From M3007 sp031398055 (GTDB taxonomy: Bacteria; Bacteroidota; Bacteroidia; Chitinophagales; Saprospiraceae), in assembly GCA_031398055.1 (NCBI GenBank), contig JANNMS010000148.1:6093-70092 (forward strand): a stretch of DNA of 64,000 nt. Reading direction: 5' to 3'. Position numbers and translations under genes: made by a program. Shown in pieces: positions 7,999-15,803 of the stretch (position 1 is its first letter; each line of letters opens with the position of its first letter). The notes beneath the pieces were generated by a model that had not been told where the DNA came from, searched no databases, and saw only the letters and a list, made by a program, of their open reading frames with translations.

Positions 7999-8838
7999 AT
8001 GTTTTTACGCCAATTATTTTATGCTCTGCCGCCCAGAATGCGGTTCCTCGCCCGCCGGATTTGGTATTTTCCATCAGATTTTTTCAACAGTTTTTTTAAA
8101 AAAATTTCAGGAAAAAACACAACGGAAATCGCCCCGCCGAAAGGCATGATTTTTACCGGCAGTGGCGATTTTTTGGCAGACGGAAAAAAACTAGTCATTG
8201 ATTTTCAAGAAGTTGCGTTTTTAAAACCGCACCACCGAGTTTTGGATGTGGGCAGTGGGATTGGTCGCGTGGCCGTTCCGATGGCCGATTTTTTGACAAA
8301 AAATGGAAGTTACGAAGGCTTCGATGTCGTGGAAAAAGGCGTGGTTTGGTGCCATGAAAATGTCTCGTCGCGGCATCCGAATTTTAGATTTTTGCACATC
8401 CCATTGAAAAATGATTTGTACACCGACGACGGCTCGGATGCCTCCAATTTTATATTTCCCTACCCCGAAAATGCGTTTGATTTTGCTTGTGTCATCTCAG
8501 TTTTTACCCACATGTTGCCCGGCGAAGTGGCACGATATCTTTCTGAAATACATCGCGTTTTGAAACCCGGCGGGACAGTTTTTGCCACATTTTTTCTGTT
8601 TGATTCTCCGGAACGGTTGGCAAAAAACGAAGGTTTTTCATTTCCACATTTCTTTGAAAACCATGCACTTATGGACAAAAAAGTGCAGGCTGGCAACGTG
8701 GCTTTTCACGAAAAATGGCTGGCCGCGCACACTTCCAATTTTAAAATTTTGGGGAAATATTTTGGCTACTGGGATAGCCGGGAAAAATCAAATTGCCTAA
8801 ATTTTCAGGATGTCGTCGTTTTGCAAAAACAATATTGA
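7999..8838 (+). CDS. Class I SAM-dependent methyltransferase
   Basis: 279 residues. The SAM-binding motif I VLDVGSGIGRVAVPMADFL lies at about 81-99, with the acidic ribose-binding residue in YEGFDVVEKG (about 107-116). A post-motif segment FDFACVISVFTHMLP and then VLKPGGTVFATFF complete a Methyltransf_11/25 type core. A hydrophobic/basic N-terminal 40 residues precede the core. The substrate cannot be told; the family methylates small molecules. It begins exactly at the base after the PIN-like gene's stop and precedes ahcY, whose product removes the S-adenosylhomocysteine such enzymes make. Confidence 0.8.
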   Translation: MFLRQLFYALPPRMRFLARRIWYFPSDFFNSFFKKISGKNTTEIAPPKGMIFTGSGDFLADGKKLVIDFQEVAFLKPHHRVLDVGSGIGRVAVPMADFLTKNGSYEGFDVVEKGVVWCHENVSSRHPNFRFLHIPLKNDLYTDDGSDASNFIFPYPENAFDFACVISVFTHMLPGEVARYLSEIHRVLKPGGTVFATFFLFDSPERLAKNEGFSFPHFFENHALMDKKVQAGNVAFHEKWLAAHTSNFKILGKYFGYWDSREKSNCLNFQDVVVLQKQY

Positions 8839-8867
8839 GTAAAAAATTTGCTCAAAATTGTGCAAGA

Positions 8868-8901
8868 TTGCTCAGCACATCATATCCTTTTTTTACCTTT
8901 G
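8868..8901 (+). promoter_or_regulatory. Promoter upstream of ahcY
   Basis: TTG at 8868-8870 and TACCTTTG at 8894-8901 match the Bacteroidota consensus with a long 23-bp spacer. The 5' leader to the ATG at 9064 would be about 155 nt. It contains one small palindrome (8924-8940), but I see no SAH or SAM riboswitch pattern. Confidence 0.45.
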
Positions 8902-8923
8902 CTTTCCGAAATTTCAAAACCTG

Positions 8924-8940
8924 ACAGAAATAAATTCTGT
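8924..8940. repeat. Short palindrome with AATAAA core
   Basis: ACAGAA and TTCTGT arms around an ATAAA centre in the ahcY leader; same style as the palindromes at 10386-10431. Confidence 0.4.
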
Positions 8941-9063
8941 TTGGCTACCGAAGTTTCCTATCCCCACAAAATTAAAGTTTAGAAAAAATCAAAATTTCTC
9001 ACCAAGTGCGGTTCATCTTCTGTTGATTTTGAAAATATCGCACATTCAACCACATCCAAAAAA

Positions 9064-10380
9064 ATGGAAGTTGCAACACAAACCCGCCCAAAATTTAAGG
9101 TGAAAGACATTTCACAAGCCGATTGGGGGCGCAAAGAAATCACCCTCGCCGAAGCCGAAATGCCCGGTTTGATGGCACTCCGCGAAGAGTTCGGCGCGTC
9201 GAAACCATTGAAAGGCGCGCGCGTCGCGGGTTGCCTGCACATGACCATCCAAACTGCGGTTTTGATTGAAACCCTCGTCGAATTGGGCGCGGAAGTTTCG
9301 TGGTCATCTTGCAATATTTTTTCCACGCAAGACCACGCGGCTGCTGCGATTGCGGCGGCTGGCATCCCGGTTTACGCTTGGAAAGGCATGACCGCCGAGG
9401 AATTTGACTGGTGCATCGAGCAGACTTTGTTTGCTTTTAAAGGCGAAAAACCGCTCAACATGATTCTCGACGACGGCGGCGATTTGACAAATATGGTGCT
9501 CGACCAATTCCCGGAATTGATTCGCGGCATCGGCGGTATTTCGGAAGAAACGACCACCGGCGTCCACCGTTTGTACGAACGCGTGGCAAAAGGTACGCTT
9601 CCGTTGCCCGCGATCAACATCAATGACTCGGTGACCAAATCGAAATTTGACAATAAATATGGCTGCAAAGAGAGCCTCGTGGATGCCATTCGCCGCGCAA
9701 CCGACATCATGATGGCCGGAAAAGTGGCAGTTGTGGCAGGTTACGGCGACGTGGGCAAGGGCTCGGCGGCTTCGCTGCGAGGTGCGGGTGCGCGGGTAAT
9801 TGTTACTGAGATTGATCCGATTTGTGCTTTGCAGGCCGCGATGGATGGTTTCGAGGTCAAAAAAATGGAAAATGCCATTCCCCGCGCCAACATCGTGGTG
9901 ACGGCGACCGGCAACGTGGACATCGTGACCGAGCGGCATTTCAAAATGATGAAAGACAAAACCATCGTTTGCAACATCGGCCACTTTGACAATGAAATTG
10001 ATATGGCGTGGTTGAACAACACGCACGGCAAATCGAAAATTGTCATCAAACCGCAAGTTGACATGTACAATATTGACGGCAACGATATCATCGTTTTGGC
10101 GGAAGGTCGGTTGGTGAATTTGGGTTGCGGCACAGGTCACCCGTCGTTTGTGATGTCCAATTCTTTTACAAATCAGGTTTTGGCGCAACTCGAATTGTGG
10201 CAAAATGGCGACAAATACGAACACCAAGTTTATATGTTGCCAAAACATTTGGACGAAAAAGTGGCGCGTTTGCACCTCGCCAAAATCGGCGTAGAACTCG
10301 AAGAACTCAATCAAAGTCAGGCCGATTATATCGGTGTGAAAGTGGATGGGCCATTCAAACCGGAATATTATCGTTATTGA
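9064..10380 (+). CDS. ahcY: Adenosylhomocysteinase (S-adenosyl-L-homocysteine hydrolase)
   Basis: 438 residues, the usual length. It hydrolyses S-adenosylhomocysteine to homocysteine and adenosine in the cytosol, relieving product inhibition of methyltransferases. Diagnostic segments are present: the substrate-domain stretch SWSSCNIFSTQDHAAAAI (about 79-96), DDGGDLTNM, the central INDSVTKSKFDNKYGC (about 183-198) with the catalytic Lys/Asp/Asn region, the NAD-binding GYGDVGKGSA (about 225-234) and the C-terminal KPEYYRY tail whose Lys/Tyr reach into the partner subunit's cofactor site. It stands alone, with a strong terminator after an inverted-repeat element. Identification is secure. Confidence 0.97.
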   Translation: MEVATQTRPKFKVKDISQADWGRKEITLAEAEMPGLMALREEFGASKPLKGARVAGCLHMTIQTAVLIETLVELGAEVSWSSCNIFSTQDHAAAAIAAAGIPVYAWKGMTAEEFDWCIEQTLFAFKGEKPLNMILDDGGDLTNMVLDQFPELIRGIGGISEETTTGVHRLYERVAKGTLPLPAININDSVTKSKFDNKYGCKESLVDAIRRATDIMMAGKVAVVAGYGDVGKGSAASLRGAGARVIVTEIDPICALQAAMDGFEVKKMENAIPRANIVVTATGNVDIVTERHFKMMKDKTIVCNIGHFDNEIDMAWLNNTHGKSKIVIKPQVDMYNIDGNDIIVLAEGRLVNLGCGTGHPSFVMSNSFTNQVLAQLELWQNGDKYEHQVYMLPKHLDEKVARLHLAKIGVELEELNQSQADYIGVKVDGPFKPEYYRY

Positions 10381-10436
10381 TTGGAGGGCGAAATTTATTT
10401 CGCCTAAAATTGGTCGGAATAAATTCCGACCTCCAA
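10381..10436. repeat. Double-palindrome intergenic element (REP-like)
   Basis: An outer inverted repeat TTGGAGG ... CCTCCAA encloses two palindromes, GGCGAAATTTATTTCGCC (10386-10403) and GGTCGGAATAAATTCCGACC (10412-10431). It follows the ahcY stop directly. A degenerate copy of one end lies at 63875-63901. Confidence 0.65.
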
Positions 10437-10440
10437 GAAA

Positions 10441-10472
10441 AAGAGCCAACCTGAATTTTCAAGTTGGCTCTT
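10441..10472. terminator. Terminator after ahcY
   Basis: AAGAGCCAAC arm (10441-10450) pairs with GTTGGCTCTT (10463-10472), followed by a T run to 10478; an inner TGAA/TTCA pair extends the stem. It can serve ahcY and, on the other strand, the S8 protease gene. Confidence 0.8.
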
Positions 10473-10543
10473 TTTTTTAAATTTTCTTATTTTTGTAGAA
10501 CTTTCGTAATCTAAAATAAGGAATTTATTAAACAAGAAATAAA

Positions 10544-13500
10544 TTATTGGACAACTATCGAAATGACTTCCTGCCCAAATTCACTTTGAATTTTCAATTG
10601 ATAAATGCCTTTGGCCAATCCCAAATTTTCAAAAGGCAAACTTGAAAAACCTGCTCCGGAACGCATTTCAAAATTTTTCACCAACCTACCCGCAGCGTCC
10701 AGCAAATCGAAACGGACTGTTTGTGATTTTGGAAAATTCATTTCCAACAAAAAATCCCCGACGGTCGGATTTGGCAAAACGCGGATGTTTTTTACAAAAT
10801 TCGGGTCGGTCGCAGCGACGGTTTGGATATTCACCGTGACCGTTTTTTCAGAAATCCGGCATTTGTTTTCCGCTTTCAATTTGACATTAAAATTCCCGAC
10901 GCTCGAATAAATATGCACCGGATTTTTCTCCGTCGAAGTCGTGCCGTCGCCGAAATCCCAAAAATATAAATTTGCCGAAATGCTCGTGTTGATGAAAGTA
11001 ACTGAATTTTGGTCAATCGTCTGCGTAAAATTGGCGAGCGCCAAATTTGCCACCGGCAAAATTCTAATCAAAGTATCCGCGCCCAGCGAATTACTGACAA
11101 TCAGCCGAACGGTTTTGTTGCCCTGCGTGATGTACCAAACCTCGTGCGGTCCGGGGCCGGTTGCTGTCCCCGGATTGGCCTGTGCCCCGAAACTCCATTT
11201 GTATGACAATAAATTTCCGGTCGAATTTTGGGCAAAAAAAGCAGTGTCCAAACGGCACAAAGTATCCACTGGCAAGTTAAAAATCGCAGTCGGCGACGCG
11301 ACATCATATTCTAAAATCCGTACGTTGTCCAAGAAAATATTGTTGCCGTTGTCGTTCACCCCGGTGAACCGAATGATGATGGTTTGATTTTTAAATTGTT
11401 GTAAATCAATGATTTCCGTGCGCCAGTCGCCCGCATCATTTGGGAAAAACGGGTTGTTGGTCGGCGTGGTGGTCGCCAATTCAGGGTCAGATTTTTCAAA
11501 AACCGTTATCGGCGCAGTGTTCAAATTACAATCGGTGAAAACATCCACCCGCAACCGCTCGACCCGCGCTGCCGCTGATTTGGCGTGGGCCAAAGAAAAA
11601 GCCAAACCCGGTTTTACCACACCGGTCAAATTCACCGGAATCATGTGCAAATGGTCTTCCTCGCCGCGATTTGTGTAGGAATATGCGTTCAAAAAAGTGG
11701 CCGTCGTGTTGTTTCCAGTCGTTCCGGTGGCGGTGGTTTGCGCCCAAGTTATCGCATCGTCGGGGTTGTCAATCACCCAACCGACGGGTGGAAACGCAGG
11801 TAAATTTTGAAAATTCATGCTGTAAAAACCCATCGCAGGTTGGGTGACGATGGGAAAATACTGTTTCAAAGTATCATTAAAACCCACAAAATCGCCCGGC
11901 GCGGTGACCCAAACTTTCAAATTCAAACCGATGCCAGACAAATTCATGGCTTGTTGAAATTTGAATTCAATGGCTTCCCCAACGCCAATTTCGGGCAGCG
12001 GTTCAGTTACAATTGCTTGATTTTCAATTTGATAAGAAGCCGTCGCGCCGGAAATCGGCTGCAATCCATCGTTGTAAATTCCTATTTTTAAATCTTGTGA
12101 AAACGAATTGCATTTCACAATCGAATTGACCGCCGGTTCTAAAATATTGCCGAGGCTTGCGTCAAAATCCTGTGGGCAATTTTGCAAACCGCCGGGATAT
12201 CGAATTGCAATCGTTCGTTGGCTGGCCAAACCCGTTTTGGAATCGGAAGTGCGGGCGGCGAGCCATTTTTCAGCGGCCGCATTTTGGATAAAAAAAGTTT
12301 GCAGCGAGTCAATTTTTGAAGAAACAATTTCCATGTATTTTTTTCCCAACAAATAAATATCGGTGGTCAAAGTATCGCTCGTGGCTCGGTATTTCACCGT
12401 CATCGAATCTGGGCAAACGCGCACGACTTCCAAATTTGACGGCTGAAAAACGATGGAAAATGGCAAATTCATTGGAAAATCTTGGCCACTGCGACTGATT
12501 TTCAACTTGGCTTGGCTCGTGATTTTGCCGCCCGGTACTTTCCATTCGTACATTCTTTGATTGCCCGGGACGGTTGCAACATTTGAAAAATTGGTGCCGT
12601 CGGCTGCGTAACTCAACTCAAAATTTCCGGCATTTCCAAAAGCATCCCAATGAATTCGTTCGGTCGTTCCCGGCGCAAAACCCTCGCCGCCGCCGGGGTA
12701 GGTGATTTCAACTTCGTCGCCCTGAAAATCCCAAACCACAAAAAATTCCTGCGGACCGAACGGCACTTCAAAACCCGCGACGCGGAAAAACCATTTCCCG
12801 GCAGCTGGATTTTCGAGGGCAATTTGTTCGACATTATTCAAATGATCAAAACCTTTCCCGGCAGTGTTGTTTAAAGTTGAAATATTTGGCGTCGGGTCGA
12901 GGAGAAATGGGAAATGTTCCGTGCCGCTGCCATCCGTTGCCAAAAAATCGAGGTCGTTGACCAAAGCCCGGTTTGTATTTGTGCTGGCTGGCTGGTCTGG
13001 CCAATAAATCATGACTTTTGCTTGCCGAACATTTTGTGGGATGTCGAGCAAAAAATTGAACACACCGTCTTGCCCAACCGATGCTTTTAACCAACGATTT
13101 TCTTCCAAAACCTTCACGGCGCGGTAGGCGTTGACGTGTCCCCAGCCAAATTTGAAATCGGGGCCAGGCGTGCCCATTTCGTTGGCCGTCGCCAGCATCG
13201 CTACTTTTAACAAAGCCGACGGTGCGATTTCATTATTTTTTTCCCGAAATGCTTGATGCAATTGCGCCATGCAACCTGCGATGCCCGGTGCCGCGCCGGA
13301 CGTGCCGCCAAAAACTTGGTATCCATTGTTTTCCGAAGTCGAGCCTTGGTCTTGGCCGTGTGCCGAAATGTCAGGTTTCAACCGTCCGTCGTGCGCTGGG
13401 CCGCGGCTCGAACTCTCCGCCAAACTGCCGTCGGCGTACAAATTTGCGGTGGCGATGACGTTTTTTCCCATTTTATGACCGCCAGTAACGTTGCCCCACT

Positions 13501-14620
13501 GGTCGCCCGCGCCGTATCCACAATCTGCTGGATTGTTGTTGCCAGCAGAGAAAACGTGCATCAAAGTTTTGTTCTCAAATACTTGACGGTCAACGGTTTG
13601 CGTGGCTGTCGTGTAGCCAACATTGCACCCGTCGGAGTATGAAGAATTGGTGACGAGCACCCCATTTTGGAAGTGCAAATCCATCGTATTGTCCTGAAAA
13701 TTATTGACATAATTGACGGTAAATAAATCAGAACCAGAGGCCATGCCTTTTTGATTTGGGTTCAAATTTCCAGCCCCGGTCATGATTCCGCTGACCCCGT
13801 CGCCGTGCGTTTGGCCGGGTTGCAGGGTGGCGAGATTCGTAATTCTACCTTGAAAATCAATGTGCGGCCCGACCTGCCCGTCGTCGCGGCAAAGCACGGC
13901 GAGACCTGCGCCGTTGTATTTTCTGCCCATCGGGCTGTCGCTGTCCAACAAATTGGAACGGTGAATCGAACGCCCACCGGTGTCTTCCGGTTGGCCGGGC
14001 GGCGCAATCAGTTCGAGCCATCGGACAAACTGCATGGCCGCGATTTCTGCGATTTCATCTGGGAAAATTTCCACTTGCAAAATACCATTTTGATTGCCTT
14101 CAAAACTCACCACGATTCCTCGTTCGCGGCACATTTTGGCGGCTTCGGAAATCGAAATGTGTGGGTAGGTTTGCAAAACGACCTCAATTTTTTCGCCCCT
14201 TTTTGCCCACTCGCCGAACGGTTTTTCGCGGAGCGAGGGCGCAATTTTCCAATCGGATTGCACGGCGGCGAGGCTGCGGGGTTTGTATTTTTTTAAAAAA
14301 TTTAAATCAAAATTGGTCGGAATACCTACCAAATAGGTGCCAAAACTGACGTATCCGAAAAATTGGAGACCTGCGCCGGACATTTCGCGGCGAGCCAATT
14401 CGGTGGGAATTTCCTGAAATTGGAGATACCGGAAATATAAATTTTGGGAAATTTCTTCGGCTGCCGGGTGGCTTTTTTCGGCGAGTATTTTTTCAAAATT
14501 TTCTGGAAAAATTTCGGTGTGGCCGAGAAATCGGACGCGAAAATCGCGCTGCGCGGTGGCGGTCGAGGAAACAAAAAACAGCAAACCTGCGATGCAGAGT
14601 TGGGTAAAAAGTTTGGTCAT
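10544..14620 (-). CDS. Secreted S8 (subtilisin-like) serine protease with PKD and T9SS type A sorting domain
   Basis: 1358 residues. Signal peptide 1-24. A 200-residue pro-region precedes the catalytic domain (about 235-510) with the triad Asp246 (CRDDG), His272 (THGDGVSG) and Ser441 (GGTSGAAPG), plus the oxyanion Asn361 (FSAGNN). Beta-sandwich domains follow, including a jelly-roll domain after the catalytic part and a MAM-like segment (about 960-1130), then a PKD domain (about 1200-1275; YFWDFGDGT). The last 75 residues (VLPNPTVGDFLLEM ... GIYQLKI) form a type A T9SS sorting domain, so the protein should be exported through the type IX system and anchored or released outside. Target unknown. 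Monocistronic. Confidence 0.93.
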   Translation of the reverse strand: MTKLFTQLCIAGLLFFVSSTATAQRDFRVRFLGHTEIFPENFEKILAEKSHPAAEEISQNLYFRYLQFQEIPTELARREMSGAGLQFFGYVSFGTYLVGIPTNFDLNFLKKYKPRSLAAVQSDWKIAPSLREKPFGEWAKRGEKIEVVLQTYPHISISEAAKMCRERGIVVSFEGNQNGILQVEIFPDEIAEIAAMQFVRWLELIAPPGQPEDTGGRSIHRSNLLDSDSPMGRKYNGAGLAVLCRDDGQVGPHIDFQGRITNLATLQPGQTHGDGVSGIMTGAGNLNPNQKGMASGSDLFTVNYVNNFQDNTMDLHFQNGVLVTNSSYSDGCNVGYTTATQTVDRQVFENKTLMHVFSAGNNNPADCGYGAGDQWGNVTGGHKMGKNVIATANLYADGSLAESSSRGPAHDGRLKPDISAHGQDQGSTSENNGYQVFGGTSGAAPGIAGCMAQLHQAFREKNNEIAPSALLKVAMLATANEMGTPGPDFKFGWGHVNAYRAVKVLEENRWLKASVGQDGVFNFLLDIPQNVRQAKVMIYWPDQPASTNTNRALVNDLDFLATDGSGTEHFPFLLDPTPNISTLNNTAGKGFDHLNNVEQIALENPAAGKWFFRVAGFEVPFGPQEFFVVWDFQGDEVEITYPGGGEGFAPGTTERIHWDAFGNAGNFELSYAADGTNFSNVATVPGNQRMYEWKVPGGKITSQAKLKISRSGQDFPMNLPFSIVFQPSNLEVVRVCPDSMTVKYRATSDTLTTDIYLLGKKYMEIVSSKIDSLQTFFIQNAAAEKWLAARTSDSKTGLASQRTIAIRYPGGLQNCPQDFDASLGNILEPAVNSIVKCNSFSQDLKIGIYNDGLQPISGATASYQIENQAIVTEPLPEIGVGEAIEFKFQQAMNLSGIGLNLKVWVTAPGDFVGFNDTLKQYFPIVTQPAMGFYSMNFQNLPAFPPVGWVIDNPDDAITWAQTTATGTTGNNTTATFLNAYSYTNRGEEDHLHMIPVNLTGVVKPGLAFSLAHAKSAAARVERLRVDVFTDCNLNTAPITVFEKSDPELATTTPTNNPFFPNDAGDWRTEIIDLQQFKNQTIIIRFTGVNDNGNNIFLDNVRILEYDVASPTAIFNLPVDTLCRLDTAFFAQNSTGNLLSYKWSFGAQANPGTATGPGPHEVWYITQGNKTVRLIVSNSLGADTLIRILPVANLALANFTQTIDQNSVTFINTSISANLYFWDFGDGTTSTEKNPVHIYSSVGNFNVKLKAENKCRISEKTVTVNIQTVAATDPNFVKNIRVLPNPTVGDFLLEMNFPKSQTVRFDLLDAAGRLVKNFEMRSGAGFSSLPFENLGLAKGIYQLKIQSEFGQEVISIVVQ

Positions 14621-14658
14621 TTCACAAAAAGATTGATTTGGAAAAAAATTGTGTGTGG

Positions 14659-14666
14659 CGAAGATA
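14659..14666 (-). promoter_or_regulatory. -7 box of the S8 protease gene
   Basis: On the minus strand TATCTTCG, one mismatch from TAnnTTTG, 38 bp before the ATG at 14620; the same variant box precedes the gene at 6478. Confidence 0.4.
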
Positions 14667-14757
14667 GGGAAATGATGAACAGATGAAAGGTGGGTTTTGT
14701 ATGCTTAATTTGGCAAACATGAACGTTGTATTGCATTACCGGTCTAACAAATTTGGG

Positions 14758-14955
14758 TATTTTTGCCCCACAATTTTCAACATGCTTTCATCTGCACTCG
14801 CCCCCGTCGGCCAGCCATTTCACATCAAATTCCACTCAAAATCGCAGCCGAGTTTCAACAAAAACTTCGATGCACTGATTCGTGCCATGCACGACTGGAA
14901 AGCGGCTGGTTACGAAGTTTATATTTTTTCGGAAAATGCCAAACAACTCACGCGT
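14758..14955 (+). pseudogene. Duplicated 5' fragment of mfd (promoter plus first 58 codons)
   Basis: 198 bp matching 15780-15977 from the -7 box TATTTTTG through the ATG (14782) to codon 58. Seven bases differ and all seven are synonymous third positions (codons for P, D, I, H, A, T, R). Past 14955 the similarity stops and the frame runs only to 14988 over the tail of the PIN toxin gene. Upstream of the box the two copies are unrelated. The fragment has no domain of its own and should be non-functional, though its promoter may still fire into the 3' end of the toxin gene on the opposite strand. Confidence 0.9.
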
Positions 14956-15431
14956 CATTCTCCGGCGATTCGAAGTGCTTCTTCATAAAGTGATTTGTGC
15001 AGCCGAAAACCTGTTTTTGTAAGCAATTCATCCATGATTGGCTTGATTGATGGAAAAATCCCGATTGCTTTTGCCTGAAAAAGTACACCAAGCAAACCCG
15101 TAACTTGGATGCCCAAATTTTTTGCTTTTTCTCGGCCTTTTCGTTCGTCCATGAGCAGATAATCTGCATGGATTTCGATGGCCAAAACGATGGCTTCGGA
15201 CTCGCCCAAATCAAGCGTTTCGCAAAGCAGGGTGACTTGTTGCCGGTCTTTTGCCTGTTTGATTTCCAACCAATCAAAACGCAGCAGTGCCCGGCGTTGC
15301 GGTTCCAAAATTGCCAATTCGTCCCAAACGGCTACCGGGACAAGGATTTTGCCAAAAATGGCTGGTAAAATTTCGATTTTACCAATTTGCAACAAATTGG
15401 TGATGACGGAGGTGTCGCTGACAATTATCAT
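14955..15431 (-). CDS. DUF3368 PIN-domain toxin (putative RNase) of a toxin-antitoxin pair
   Basis: 158 residues. The N-terminal strand VSDTSVITNLLQIG holds the first conserved Asp, followed by LGESEAIVLAIEIHADYLLMDERKGR with Glu and paired Asp in the PIN arrangement; the tail is helical. DUF3368 proteins are PIN-fold ribonuclease-like and usually pair with UPF0175 antitoxins, as here. Its ATG overlaps the antitoxin's stop by 4 bp (15428-15431), so translation is coupled. The stop codon TGA (14957-14955) falls exactly at the end of the duplicated mfd fragment. Confidence 0.85.
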   Translation of the reverse strand: MIIVSDTSVITNLLQIGKIEILPAIFGKILVPVAVWDELAILEPQRRALLRFDWLEIKQAKDRQQVTLLCETLDLGESEAIVLAIEIHADYLLMDERKGREKAKNLGIQVTGLLGVLFQAKAIGIFPSIKPIMDELLTKTGFRLHKSLYEEALRIAGE

Positions 15432-15676
15432 GGTTTCAGCAGGCCAAGAGTGCGGAGGTCGTCGTGCAAATCCTGCACACCATAATCAATGGACACATTG
15501 CGTTTGGCGAGTTCTTTTTGAAATGAAATCCGGTCAATGCCAGCCAATCGGCGTGCCTGACCCATCGTGAGCCGCGAATTTGAATATAAATAAATGGCAA
15601 TTTCAAGCCGCAAATCGGACGCACTGAATTGTGCCTGTTCGAGTACTTGCCCCGGAATAACCAAATCAACTGTCAT
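15428..15676 (-). CDS. UPF0175 family antitoxin
   Basis: 82 residues. Pattern: LRLEIAIYLYSNSRLTMGQA, then RLAGIDRISFQKELAKRNV and a short tail (YGVQDLHDDLRTLGLL). This is the UPF0175 layout, a helix-turn-helix-like small protein that precedes PIN-type toxins. It probably binds and silences the DUF3368 protein and represses the shared promoter (family knowledge). First gene of the two-gene unit, 104 bp before the second mfd copy's promoter, transcribed away from mfd. Confidence 0.85.
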   Translation of the reverse strand: MTVDLVIPGQVLEQAQFSASDLRLEIAIYLYSNSRLTMGQARRLAGIDRISFQKELAKRNVSIDYGVQDLHDDLRTLGLLKP

Positions 15677-15779
15677 TTTTGGATGGATTTAGGGTTCAAA
15701 GATAGCGTTTTTTGCTTTTTTTGATGCTTTTAAAAAACAGAGGCTGTCAATTCAATTCTGTCCACCGTCCTAATTTTCC

Positions 15780-15787
15780 TATTTTTG
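15780..15787 (+). promoter_or_regulatory. -7 box of mfd
   Basis: TATTTTTG followed by CCCCACA, 17 bp before the ATG at 15804; the same box occurs in the duplicated fragment at 14758-14765. It argues that transcription really begins here and that the short mfd is not simply a mis-called start. Confidence 0.6.
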
Positions 15788-15803
15788 CCCCACAATTTTC
15801 AAC

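Noticed and set aside
8839..9063. Possible SAH or SAM riboswitch before ahcY
   Set aside because: The leader has a promoter and one small palindrome but no conserved multi-helix layout that I recognise.
9304..10449. Long minus-strand open frame of 381 codons opposite ahcY
   Set aside because: Antisense shadow of a highly conserved gene; composition is His/Phe/Arg-rich noise.
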